In this document: piece after piece, positions 42,488-50,704 of the stretch
How positions within the stretch are numbered: position 1 is the stretch's first letter
Layout: each line of letters opens with the position of its first letter
Assembly: GCF_014197145.1 (NCBI RefSeq)
Contig: NZ_JACIEZ010000001.1
Coordinates: 434,001 to 498,000 of the forward strand
Length of the DNA: 64,000 nt
Direction: 5' to 3'
From: Gellertiella hungarica
GTDB lineage: Bacteria; Pseudomonadota; Alphaproteobacteria; Rhizobiales; Rhizobiaceae
Made by a program: the position numbers and the translations under genes
The notes under the pieces: model-generated
Database searches by the model: none
Seen by the model: the letters and a program-made list of their open reading frames with translations, nothing else
What the model was told of the DNA's origin: nothing

Positions 42488-43480
42488 TCAGCCGACCGAG
42501 ACGCGGCGGCCTTCCTTGACGGACCTGACGGCGGCATCGGCCAGGATGAGGGCCTTCAGCCCATCCTCCCCATCGGGGGTGATGGTCGCGCCCTTCTCGA
42601 TCGCGGCGATGAAGCTTTCGATTTCGGCGGCATAGGCTTCCGTGTAGCGGGTCATGAAGAAGTCGTGCAGCGGAGGACGGGTATAGCCATCCGCATTGGC
42701 AACCTCGATGGAGACGGCGCGCTGGTTCTCGGCCGCCGCCATGCCCTTCGATCCATGCACCTCGATGCGCTGGTCGTAGCCATAGGTGGCACGGCGCGAG
42801 TTGGAAATCACGCACTGCTTGCCGGAGGCGGTTTCGAGGATGACGGAGACGCTGTCCCAGTCGCCGGCTTCGCCGATGGCCTTGTCGACCAGAACGGCGG
42901 CATGGGCCGTCACCGTCACCGGCTCCTCGCCGAGCAGGAAACGGGCCATGTCGAAGTCATGGATGGTCATGTCGCGGAAGATGCCGCCGGACCGCTTGAT
43001 GTAGTCCACCGGGGGGGCACCGGGATCGCGCGAGGTGATCGTCACCATTTCGACCTCGCCGATGCGGCCGTCGTCGATGGCCTTGCGCACGGCGGCGAAA
43101 TGCGGGTCGAAGCGGCGGTTGAAGCCGACCATCAGCTTGGCATTGGTTTCCTTCACCACCTTCAGGCAGGCGCGCACGCGCTCCGCATCGAGATCCACCG
43201 GCTTCTCGCAGAAGATCGCCTTGCCGGCGCGGGCAAAGCGCTCGATCAGGTCCGCATGGGTATCGGTCGGGGTGCAGATCACCACCGCATCGATGTCCTT
43301 TGCCGCCTCGATGGCCTCGATGGTGCGAACCTCGCAGCCATAGGCGGAGGCAATCGCTTCCGCCGCCGCCGGGAAGGCATCGGCGACCGCCACGAGCCGG
43401 GCATCGGAATTGCCGCTGACGGCCTTTGCATGCACCTTGCCGATACGTCCGGCACCCAGAAGACCAAATCTTACCGTCAT
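42488..43480 (-). CDS. iolG: Gfo/Idh/MocA oxidoreductase, inositol 2-dehydrogenase-like
   Basis: 330 residues. N-terminal Rossmann fold with LLGAGRIGKVHAKA, VVICTPTDTH and IFCEKPVDLD (the EKP motif); C-terminal domain with GFNRRFDPHF and MTIHDFDMARFLLGEE, the His/Asp region of inositol dehydrogenases. It likely oxidises myo-inositol or a related polyol to scyllo-inosose using NAD. The ATG at 43480 is well placed before the Rossmann strand. No iolBCDE genes are adjacent; it lies between the sugar-transport block and an ABC-F gene, so substrate assignment is tentative. Confidence 0.8.
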   Translation of the reverse strand: MTVRFGLLGAGRIGKVHAKAVSGNSDARLVAVADAFPAAAEAIASAYGCEVRTIEAIEAAKDIDAVVICTPTDTHADLIERFARAGKAIFCEKPVDLDAERVRACLKVVKETNAKLMVGFNRRFDPHFAAVRKAIDDGRIGEVEMVTITSRDPGAPPVDYIKRSGGIFRDMTIHDFDMARFLLGEEPVTVTAHAAVLVDKAIGEAGDWDSVSVILETASGKQCVISNSRRATYGYDQRIEVHGSKGMAAAENQRAVSIEVANADGYTRPPLHDFFMTRYTEAYAAEIESFIAAIEKGATITPDGEDGLKALILADAAVRSVKEGRRVSVG

Positions 43481-43665
43481 TGTCTCGTCTTTCTCCGAAA
43501 TGCGAACATCGCCCTCCACCGGGCGGCCGCGAAAGGGTTGCCATGAGGCTTCGCAAACAGCAAGGTGCAGCGTAGCGTCTCGAACAAGATGGAACAAACG
43601 GGCCGTTTTAATCTTGTTTCGGAATAAATATTCCATATCAATGGAGCGCGTCAAGCGAGGAAAGC

Positions 43666-43893
43666 ATGCAGATCATCGATCCCAAACACCCTTTTTACCG
43701 GCCGCTCTGGGTGCGGCTGCTGGTCGTCGCCATCTGCGCCGTCTGGTTCGTGGTGGAACTGGTGATCGGCTCGCCCTTCTTCATGGTCATCATGGGCGCG
43801 CTGACGGTCTATACCGCCTGGGTTCTGGTGATCCGTTTTCCCAGGGATGGAGAGGCGTCCGCCGCCGACAAGCCTGCCGGCGGCGGCGAATAG
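43666..43893 (+). CDS. Small DUF3329-like membrane protein
   Basis: 75 residues with two membrane helices (LLVVAICAVWFVVELVIG; FFMVIMGALTVYTAWVLVI) and the opening DPKHPFYRPLWVRL shared with short DUF3329-like proteins of alphaproteobacteria. Cytoplasmic tail rich in Gly/Ala/Asp. Function unknown. Ends one base before the convergent ABC-F gene stop. Confidence 0.65.
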   Translation: MQIIDPKHPFYRPLWVRLLVVAICAVWFVVELVIGSPFFMVIMGALTVYTAWVLVIRFPRDGEASAADKPAGGGE

Positions 43894-43894
43894 C

Positions 43895-45415
43895 TCAGGC
43901 GCCCAGCGAGTCGAAAAATGCGTCGGGACCTTCCACTTCCGTGAGCTTCCGGCCGCTGATCAGCCAGAAGCGGTTTGCGGCGGCGCGCACGAAGGCCCGA
44001 TCGTGAGACACGACGAAGGCGGCCCGGCCTTCCTCCGCGAGTTCCTGCGACAGCGCTTCCTGTCCCTCGATGTCCAGATGGTTCGTCGGTTCGTCGAGCA
44101 GCAGGAAATTCGCCTCCGTCAGCCGCAGCATCAGGAGTGCCAGGCGCGCCCGCTGTCCGCCGGAGAGGCGATCGAGCGGTTTCTCCTGTTTTTCGATGGC
44201 AATGCCGGCCCCTGCAAGCAGGCTCCGCGCCCGCTGCTCGCCGAGCGGGATACGGGCGGCAAGCGCGCCGAGCGGCGTGCGGGCCGTCTTCAGCATGGCC
44301 AGGGCCTGATCCATGTAGCCGGGCTTCAGCGATGGTGTCGGCTGGATGGCGGGATCGGCCGCACCTTCCGCCGCAATGGCCCTTTGCAATCGCTCCATCA
44401 GGCGGCTCTTGCCGGCACCGTTTTCTCCAAGCAGCACGATCCTGTCGCCCCGGCAGACGAACAGCGGACCGGAGCGGAAGAGCAGGCTGCCGTCGGGCAG
44501 GCGCTCCTCGAATGGGGCGATGCGGATCAGCACACGGGCCTGTGCCTCCGCCCCTCCAAGCGCCACAAGACCCGCGGATCGTTCGCGGTGCGCGGCTTCC
44601 GCCTCGCTTTCGATCCGCTCGGCGCGCTCCTTCAGCTGTTTCGTTTTCACGGTCAGCAGATCGCTGCCCGAGTTGACGGCGATGTTGTTGAGCTTCGCTG
44701 CCTGACGGCGCAGCTGGTCCACCATCTTCATGTCCTTGTCGAACTTGCGTCCGCGGGCCAGATCCTCTTCCTCCAGCGCCCGGCGCGCCTGCGAATAGGG
44801 CAGGGCATAGAGGCGGCTTTCCTGCAGCCGCAGAAAAAGCGTACGGCCCGTGACCCGATCCAGAAAGGCGCGGTCATGGCTTGCGATCACCACCGCCTTG
44901 CCTGCGGGAAGGGCATTCAGCCAGCGCTCGAGCAGAACGATCTTGGCAAGGTCCAGATGGTTGGTTGGCTCGTCGAGGAGCATCAGGTCGGCATCGGCAA
45001 GGGCGAGACGGGCGATCATGGCCAGCCGCTGCCAGCCGCCGCTCTGGTGCTGCATCGGCCGGTCGCGCAGGGCTTCCGGAACGCCGATCTCGTCGAGAAC
45101 GATTTCGGCCCGCCAGCTTTCGTAGTCGCGGATGTCAGGGGCGAGCGCCTCGGCCACCGCTTCGCGGAGGGACAGGTTCATCAGATGGGGCGGTGGATCC
45201 TGCTCCATGTAGGAAAGTGTCAGCGAGCGGGCGCGGGTGATGGCGCCTTCGCCCGGCTCCAGCTTTCCGGCGAGGATGTTGAGGAGCGTGGATTTGCCAC
45301 GGCCATTGGCGGCGACGATTGCCAGTCGGTCGCCAGGCGAAATGGTGAGGTCGAGCTTCTGGAACAGGGGCGCCCCGAGCGTGACGCCGAGGGAATTGAG
45401 AGTGACGAGAGACAT
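43895..45415 (-). CDS. ABC-F family ATPase
   Basis: 506 residues with two ABC domains and no membrane segments. Domain 1: ANGRGKST, QSGGWQRLAMIA, LLDEPTNHLD; domain 2: GENGAGKS, LSGGQRARLALL, LLDEPTNHLD. A charged linker (about residues 195-270, RALEEEDLARGRKFDKDMK) corresponds to the P-site tRNA-interacting motif of ABC-F translation factors. These proteins act on stalled ribosomes, some giving antibiotic resistance. The ATG at 45415 was chosen because similarity begins at MSLVTLNS. A 24-codon ORF with hairpins lies about 140 bp upstream and may regulate it. Confidence 0.88.
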   Translation of the reverse strand: MSLVTLNSLGVTLGAPLFQKLDLTISPGDRLAIVAANGRGKSTLLNILAGKLEPGEGAITRARSLTLSYMEQDPPPHLMNLSLREAVAEALAPDIRDYESWRAEIVLDEIGVPEALRDRPMQHQSGGWQRLAMIARLALADADLMLLDEPTNHLDLAKIVLLERWLNALPAGKAVVIASHDRAFLDRVTGRTLFLRLQESRLYALPYSQARRALEEEDLARGRKFDKDMKMVDQLRRQAAKLNNIAVNSGSDLLTVKTKQLKERAERIESEAEAAHRERSAGLVALGGAEAQARVLIRIAPFEERLPDGSLLFRSGPLFVCRGDRIVLLGENGAGKSRLMERLQRAIAAEGAADPAIQPTPSLKPGYMDQALAMLKTARTPLGALAARIPLGEQRARSLLAGAGIAIEKQEKPLDRLSGGQRARLALLMLRLTEANFLLLDEPTNHLDIEGQEALSQELAEEGRAAFVVSHDRAFVRAAANRFWLISGRKLTEVEGPDAFFDSLGA

Positions 45416-45485
45416 GGGGTCATGACCTGAAAGGGCCGCGCCTGCTTCCGTTGCAGGCCGTGCGGCAATCAAGGAATCCGTGCAC

Positions 45486-45579
45486 GGTGAAGGCGTTCAC
45501 CCGCGCGGCGGCATTCAGGCTGACCGGTTCTTGATGAGCAGCGTTGTCTCTGGTCAGCCCTGCAAACGCATCTGCAGGG
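45486..45579 (-). promoter_or_regulatory. Hairpin series in the ABC-F leader (possible attenuator)
   Basis: Read on the minus strand: CCCTGCA-N8-TGCAGGG (45579-45558) in the last codons of the leader ORF; CTGACC-N26-GGTCAG (45557-45520) that takes in its stop codon; and GGTGAA-CGCC-TTCACC (45501-45486) before the ABC-F gene. Hairpins placed around a short upstream ORF are the usual layout of ribosome-mediated attenuation. Confidence 0.45.
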
Positions 45580-45628
45580 CAAGATCAGGGCCAAAGCTGG
45601 TGCTCCTGTTGTAGAAAAACAGCGTCAC
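45554..45628 (-). CDS. Candidate leader peptide ORF of the ABC-F gene (24 aa)
   Basis: GTG start at 45628 with GGGAG and a 6-base spacing, then 24 codons (MTLFFYNRSTSF..., ending LQMRLQG) and TGA. It lies in the 271-bp leader between the J-like gene and the ABC-F gene, on the same strand as both. The ribosome binding site is better than that of most genes here. The peptide is not recognised; a regulatory uORF is inference from position, size and the flanking hairpins. Confidence 0.5.
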   Translation of the reverse strand: MTLFFYNRSTSFGPDLALQMRLQG

Positions 45629-45686
45629 GATGGGCTCCCTTGATGCAGGATGGATACCAAGTCTGCGGGCGCGTTGCAATCCCCGG

Positions 45687-46181
45687 TTACAGGAGGCCCA
45701 GCTTCCGGCTGGCGATCAGGCGCGAAATCGCCTGATCGACCAGAAGGTTGGCCGTCGTCATCCGTGCGTTTGCCGCTTCCCGATGGGCGGGATGGACAAG
45801 GTCGGGGTGGTTGTTGCGGGCGAAGACGCGGCGCTTTTCGGCAAGCGTTTCCAGGCTGTCATCCTGCGCGAGGCCGAGATCGGCGGCGATCTCCGCAGGC
45901 AGCTGGCGGGAGAGATGGTCGGGAAGCGGGGGCGGCGCGGCATCCTGCGCATCGGCCTCGCCGTTCTCGGGAACGATATCGGAAACAGGGTCTTCGGCGA
46001 GATCGAGATAGGCGCCGTCGATCCGGTGCAGGCTGACGGAAATCCCTTCCATGGCCGGCGCCACGAAGCCCGAGGTAAAGCCGCGAATGCGCGGGGCCTC
46101 CGTACCCGCCTCTTCCTCCGGCGGGTTTTCCTCCTCCATCCGGACAAGCACGGATTCGAACAGCGATCGGCCGAACAGCAT
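45687..46181 (-). CDS. J-domain-like hypothetical protein
   Basis: 164 residues. The N-terminal half is acidic and of unknown fold (FGRSLFESVLVRMEEE); the C-terminal 60 residues (SLETLAEKRRVFARNNHPDLVHPAHREAANARMTTANLLVDQAIS) resemble helices II-III of a DnaJ domain with an HPD-containing loop (NNHPDL). It could stimulate an Hsp70 partner. Similar proteins are found as conserved hypotheticals in rhizobia. It lies 70 bp after the transglutaminase gene on the same strand. Confidence 0.65.
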   Translation of the reverse strand: MLFGRSLFESVLVRMEEENPPEEEAGTEAPRIRGFTSGFVAPAMEGISVSLHRIDGAYLDLAEDPVSDIVPENGEADAQDAAPPPLPDHLSRQLPAEIAADLGLAQDDSLETLAEKRRVFARNNHPDLVHPAHREAANARMTTANLLVDQAISRLIASRKLGLL

Positions 46182-46251
46182 GGGCGGCGCCTCTCCAGTT
46201 TCGGGGCCGGCAGCATGACGCCTTCTGCTTGTGCCGGGCTTTACGCCGCCA

Positions 46252-47076
46252 TCACTGGCTTTGCGACTGGCTCTGGGCCCGGTCCTCGACCGTCAGCGAT
46301 ACCTTGAGATGTTCGCTCGCCGAGCCGAGCCGCAGGCCCGATACGGGAGCCGCGCCCTGATAATCGAGGCCACAGGCGAGGCGAACATAGCGATCGTCCG
46401 GGCATATCCGGTTTGCCGCATCGAAGCCGACCCAGCCGAGGCCGGGCACATGCGCCTCCGCCCAGGCATGACTTGCCGTCTGCTGCTCGATGCCGTCCAT
46501 GAATAGATAGCCGGAGACATAGCGCGCCGGCACGTCCAGAAGCCGCGCGGCGGACAGAAAGGCATGGGCATGGTCCTGGCAGACGCCGACGCCGTTGGCG
46601 AGCGCTTCCTCCGCGGTCGTCTCGGCATGGGTTTCGCCCGGCCGGTAGGCAATCGCGGAATGGATCGCGCCCATCAGCCGGTGCATGCGGTCGAGCACGT
46701 CGCCGCCGCTGCCGATGTCTGCCGCGAGCGCGCGCAGGCGTTCGCCGGGCGCGGTCAGCGGCGTTTCCCGCTGGAACAGCCAGAGCGGGCAGAAGCCCTG
46801 GTGCGGGCCGAAGACGCCCGCCTTGTCCTCCGTCTCGATCTCGCCTTCGGCGACGATCACCGTCTCCTTCGGCTCCTCCATGGTGGACCAAAGCTCGGTG
46901 CGGTTGCCGAACTGGTCCTGGAAGCTCACCTGCCTTGCGGCATTGTCCATGCGCACGGTCCAGGAGAGCACGCGCTGGCCGGGGCCGGTGAGCGGGGTAA
47001 GCCGAAGCCGCTGGAGCGCGTAATGGACCGGAATGTCGTAATGGTAGCCGGTGCTGTGGGAAATCTTCAGATGCAT
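46252..47076 (-). CDS. Transglutaminase-like cysteine peptidase family protein
   Basis: 274 residues, no signal peptide. N-terminal beta domain (bacterial transglutaminase-like N-terminus: LKISHSTGYHYDIPVHYALQRLRLTP) followed by the papain-like core with Cys in GVGVCQDHAHAF, His in ASHAWAEAHV and Asp in GFDAANR. It is predicted to cleave or transfer amide bonds. Genes for a circularly permuted ATP-grasp enzyme and an alpha-E protein lie directly upstream; this trio recurs in bacteria and was predicted to make and trim a peptide-like modification. C-terminus ends in an SQSQSQ repeat. Confidence 0.88.
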   Translation of the reverse strand: MHLKISHSTGYHYDIPVHYALQRLRLTPLTGPGQRVLSWTVRMDNAARQVSFQDQFGNRTELWSTMEEPKETVIVAEGEIETEDKAGVFGPHQGFCPLWLFQRETPLTAPGERLRALAADIGSGGDVLDRMHRLMGAIHSAIAYRPGETHAETTAEEALANGVGVCQDHAHAFLSAARLLDVPARYVSGYLFMDGIEQQTASHAWAEAHVPGLGWVGFDAANRICPDDRYVRLACGLDYQGAAPVSGLRLGSASEHLKVSLTVEDRAQSQSQSQ

Positions 47077-47133
47077 GGTCTTCTTCTCCGCCGGCTGGCG
47101 TCCTGCCGCGGCATGGCGTGCGCTCGCTGATGC

Positions 47134-48075
47134 TCAGGTGTAGAACCGGTATCCTTCACTGATCTCGATGCCCAGCTGGTTGTTGTGCCGGATGAAATCC
47201 TCCAGGAACTCGTGCAGGCCCTGATCGATGATGTCGCGGATGTTGCGGCTGCGCAGGGTGGCATAGATGGCCTCTGCCGTCTCGTGGCACTTCAGCCGCT
47301 GGCCATAATCCGCCGCGAGATGGTTGAGGTCGCCGACGATCTTCTCATAGCAATGGGCGAGCGAACGCGGCATCTGCACGTTGAGGATCAGGAAGTCGGC
47401 GATGTTCGCGGCGCGGTAGCCGCCGTCATAGACCCAGCCATAGGAGCGGTGCGCGGAGACCGAGCGCAGGATCGATTCCCACTGCACATTGTCGAGCGAC
47501 GTGCCGACGGAGGAGACGGAGGGCAGCAGGACGTAATATTTCACGTCCAGAATGCGGCTCGTATTGTCGGCGCGCTCCGTGTAGGTGCCGATGCTGGCGA
47601 AGTGGTAGATCTCGTTGCGCAGCATCGATCCGTGGAAGGCGCCGCGGATGAGGCCGGTGCACTGCTTGATCGCGTGGATGATTTCAGGCAGTTCCTTGGC
47701 CTTCAGCGGCTTCGAAAGGGCGGCCTTCAGCTCGATCCAGCATTCGTTCGTGGCTTCCCAGGTGTCGCGGGTCAGCGCCGTGCGCACCATGCGGGCATTG
47801 TTGCGGCCCGCCTCGATGCAGGAGAGCACGCTCGAGGGGTTGGCGGTATCGCGCAGAAGGAAATCCACCGCATCGGCGGATGTCAGTCTTTCATGGCGGG
47901 CGCCGTAGGCCGAGCGGACGCCGGCGCTTTGCAGCACGCCATCCCAGTCGTCGTCGGTCGCGCCGCTGCGGGTGAGCGCCACGCGGAGCCCCGCATCGAC
48001 CAGTCTTGCAATGTTTTCCGCCCGCTCGATGTAGCGGAACATCCAGTAAAGCCCGTCGGCTGTTCTTCCGAGCAT
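47134..48075 (-). CDS. Alpha-E domain protein
   Basis: 313 residues, all-helical, beginning LGRTADGLYWMFRYIERAENIARLVDAG, the signature opening of the alpha-E family. This family accompanies circularly permuted ATP-grasp enzymes, with which it is thought to form the catalytic unit; no enzymatic residues of its own are established. It starts one base after the ATP-grasp stop, so the two are translationally coupled, and is followed by the transglutaminase gene. Confidence 0.9.
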   Translation of the reverse strand: MLGRTADGLYWMFRYIERAENIARLVDAGLRVALTRSGATDDDWDGVLQSAGVRSAYGARHERLTSADAVDFLLRDTANPSSVLSCIEAGRNNARMVRTALTRDTWEATNECWIELKAALSKPLKAKELPEIIHAIKQCTGLIRGAFHGSMLRNEIYHFASIGTYTERADNTSRILDVKYYVLLPSVSSVGTSLDNVQWESILRSVSAHRSYGWVYDGGYRAANIADFLILNVQMPRSLAHCYEKIVGDLNHLAADYGQRLKCHETAEAIYATLRSRNIRDIIDQGLHEFLEDFIRHNNQLGIEISEGYRFYT

Positions 48076-48076
48076 G

Positions 48077-49486
48077 TCAGTCCTCCAGCACCCAGGTGTC
48101 CTTCGTGCCGCCGCCCTGGCTGGAATTCACCACCAGGGAGCCTTCCTTCAGCGCCACGCGGGTCAAGCCGCCGGGGATGATCTTCACCTTGTCGCCGACG
48201 AGCACATAGGGACGCAGGTCCACATGGCGGGGGGCGATGCCGTTTTCCACGAGAACGGGCACGGTCGAAAGCGCCAGCGTCGGCTGGGCGATGTAGTTGT
48301 CCGGACGGGCGCGCAGCTTCGCTTCGAAGGCTTCGAGTTCGGCTTTCGAAGCGGCAGGGCCCACCAGCATGCCATAGCCGCCGGAGCCGTGGACTTCCTT
48401 CACCACCAGCTCGGCCAGATGCTCGAGCACATAGGCGAGGCTCTCTTCTTCCGAGCAGCGCCAGGTCGGCACGTTTTCCAGGAGGGCCTTCCGGCCGGTG
48501 TAGAATTCGACGATCTCCGGCATGTAGGAATAGATCGCCTTGTCGTCGGAAATGCCGGTGCCGGGTGCATTGGCGATGGTGATGTTGCCGGCCCGGTAGA
48601 CATCCATGATGCCGGGCACGCCGAGCGCGCTTTCCGGATTGAAGGTGAGGGGATCGAGGTAATCGTCATCGACGCGGCGATAGAGAACGTCGATTGCCTG
48701 ATAACCGCGGGTGGTGCGCATCTTCACCTTGCCGTCGATGACGCGCAGGTCCGATCCTTCCACCAGTTCCACGCCCATCATGTCGGCCAGGAAGGAATGT
48801 TCGTAATAGGCGGAGTTGTAGATGCCGGGCGTGAGGATCGCGACCCTCGGCGTGCCGTCGCAGCCCGGAGGCGCCAGCGATTGCAGGCTCTGGCGCAGAA
48901 GCGAGGGATAATCCTCCACCCGCTGCACCTTGTTGCGGTGGAAAAGCTCCGGAAACATCTGCAGCATGGTTTCTCGGTTTTCCAGCATGTAGCTGACGCC
49001 GGACGGCGTGCGGGCATTGTCTTCCAGCACGTAGAACTGGTTTTCGCCGGTGCGCACGATATCCGTGCCGACGATATGGGTGTAGACGCCCCCCGGCGGC
49101 CGCACCCCGATCATTTCCGGCAGGAAGGCGGCGTTGTTCGAGATCAGCTGGCGCGGAATGCGGCCGGCCCGGATGATTTCCTGCTTGTGATAGATGTCGT
49201 AGAGGAAGGCGTTCAGTGCCACCACGCGTTGCTCGATGCCCTGGGCAAGCCTTCGCCATTCCTTGCCGGAGATGATGCGCGGCACGATGTCGAAGGGGAT
49301 CAGCTTTTCGGCGCTTTCCGAATGGCCGTAGACATTGAAGGTGATGCCGGTCTTGCGGAAGATGTGCTCCGCTTCCTTCGACTTGGCGGCGAGCAGGGCC
49401 GGATCCTGTTGCGCGTACCAGTCGTGATAATCAACATATGGTTGTCGCGGACGGCCGTCCGCATCCATCATTTCATCGAATGCCAA
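48077..49486 (-). CDS. Circularly permuted type 2 ATP-grasp protein
   Basis: About 469 residues. Characteristic blocks: FRKTGITFNVYG, PFDIVPRIISGKEW, DNARTPSGVSYMLENRE, ILTPGIYNSAYYEHSFLAD, LYRRVDDDYLDPL, NAPGTGISDDKAIYSYMP and KEVHGSGGYGMLVGP. These form a rearranged ATP-grasp ligase fold predicted to join an amino acid or peptide through an acyl-phosphate. I favour a TTG start at 49486 (MAFDEMMDADG, with AGGGG nine bases upstream); ATG 49513 or 49540 are possible. First gene of the ATP-grasp/alpha-E/transglutaminase unit. Confidence 0.88.
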   Translation of the reverse strand: MAFDEMMDADGRPRQPYVDYHDWYAQQDPALLAAKSKEAEHIFRKTGITFNVYGHSESAEKLIPFDIVPRIISGKEWRRLAQGIEQRVVALNAFLYDIYHKQEIIRAGRIPRQLISNNAAFLPEMIGVRPPGGVYTHIVGTDIVRTGENQFYVLEDNARTPSGVSYMLENRETMLQMFPELFHRNKVQRVEDYPSLLRQSLQSLAPPGCDGTPRVAILTPGIYNSAYYEHSFLADMMGVELVEGSDLRVIDGKVKMRTTRGYQAIDVLYRRVDDDYLDPLTFNPESALGVPGIMDVYRAGNITIANAPGTGISDDKAIYSYMPEIVEFYTGRKALLENVPTWRCSEEESLAYVLEHLAELVVKEVHGSGGYGMLVGPAASKAELEAFEAKLRARPDNYIAQPTLALSTVPVLVENGIAPRHVDLRPYVLVGDKVKIIPGGLTRVALKEGSLVVNSSQGGGTKDTWVLED

Positions 49487-49744
49487 CGCTTCATTTCCCC
49501 TCTTTTTGGCCATCAAATGCCATTGTTTCGGGCAATGCAAGCGCCTTCTTTAAAATGCTCCGGCGATAGTCCGCGAGGCGGGGCTTTCGCCACCCGCAGT
49601 TGCTTAAAGGATAATCACAGCTGCTTCAATTTTATGCGCGGCCTGCCTTTTTACAGGCTTTGACTCGGGGAATGGCCGCGCCTAGAAAAGGAGCGCCCCG
49701 ATGCCTGAGGGCGCTCAATCCCCTCCCGCCTATCGGAGATCGTC

Positions 49745-50629
49745 ATGCTCGACCGGTTTGCCCCGGTGATATTCGTCCTTCTCTGGTCCTCGGGCTGGAT
49801 CGTGGCGAAATATGCCGCCTTTCATGCGGATGCCCTGTTCTTCCTGTTCATCCGCTTCGGACTGTCGGTGGTCGCCTTTGGCGTCTTCTGCGCGGCGACG
49901 GGTGCCCGCTTCCCGCGGGAGCCCCGGCTCGTGCTGCATGCGGTGCTGTCGGGGGTCTTCCTGCACGGCCTCTATCTCGGCCCGCTCTGGTGGGCGATCG
50001 AAATGGGCGTGCCTGCCGGCCTTTCCGGCATCATCGCCGGTCTTCAGCCGCTGCTGACGGCCATTGCCGCGGCCATGCTGCTGGGCGAGCGCCTTGCCCC
50101 CATCCAGCGGCTCGGCCTGCTGCTCGGCTTCATCGGGATCGGGATCGCCATTTCGCCGAAGCTTGCCACCTTCAGCATGGACATGCTGCATGAGCAGGCC
50201 CTGCCGCTCGTCGTCAACCTGCTGGGGATGGTGTCCGTGACCGCGGGTACGCTCTATCAGAAACGGCACCTGCAATCCGGCGATATCCGCTGGATCGCCA
50301 CGCTCCAGTATGTGGGCGCGACGCTCGTTCTGCTGCCGGCATCGCTCGTCATCGGCACGTGGCATTACGATTTCAGCCTGACGGCCAATCTGTCGCTCGC
50401 CTGGTCGGTGCTCGGTCTTTCCATGGGGGCGATCGGTCTGCTGCTCCGCCTCATTCGCCAGGGTCAGGTGTCCCGGGCCGCCTCGCTGGTCTATCTCATG
50501 CCGCCGCTGGTGGCGCTGGAGGCCGCGCTGTTTTTCGGCGAACCGCTGACGCCCGCAATCGTTGCGGGCGCGCTGATCGTCGTCATGGGTGTCTACCTGA
50601 CGAACCGGAAGGGGCGGGAGAGCAGGTAG
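49745..50629 (+). CDS. DMT superfamily transporter (EamA family)
   Basis: 294 residues with ten predicted helices in two EamA repeats (VILLWSSGWIVAKYAAFHADALFFLFIRFGLS; later LPLVVNLLGMVSVTAGTLYQKR, and QVSRAASLVYLMPPLVALEAALFFGEPLTP). Membrane exporter of unknown metabolite. It is divergent from the ATP-grasp unit and convergent with the helicase gene, with a strong shared terminator. Not closely similar to the EamA protein at 17.0 kb. Confidence 0.88.
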   Translation: MLDRFAPVIFVLLWSSGWIVAKYAAFHADALFFLFIRFGLSVVAFGVFCAATGARFPREPRLVLHAVLSGVFLHGLYLGPLWWAIEMGVPAGLSGIIAGLQPLLTAIAAAMLLGERLAPIQRLGLLLGFIGIGIAISPKLATFSMDMLHEQALPLVVNLLGMVSVTAGTLYQKRHLQSGDIRWIATLQYVGATLVLLPASLVIGTWHYDFSLTANLSLAWSVLGLSMGAIGLLLRLIRQGQVSRAASLVYLMPPLVALEAALFFGEPLTPAIVAGALIVVMGVYLTNRKGRESR

Positions 50630-50666
50630 CGAGCAGCGAACAGCGCGTAGAGGGCTCTGAAAAAAG

Positions 50667-50699
50667 AAACCGGCGGAAGTGTCTTCCGCCGGTTTTTTC
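50667..50699. terminator. Bidirectional terminator between the EamA and RhlE-type genes
   Basis: AAACCGGCGGAAG-TGT-CTTCCGCCGGTTT, a perfect 13-bp stem with TTTTTTC on the plus side and a matching run (AAAAAGAAA) on the minus side. Confidence 0.9.
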
Positions 50700-50704
50700 T
50701 GTCC

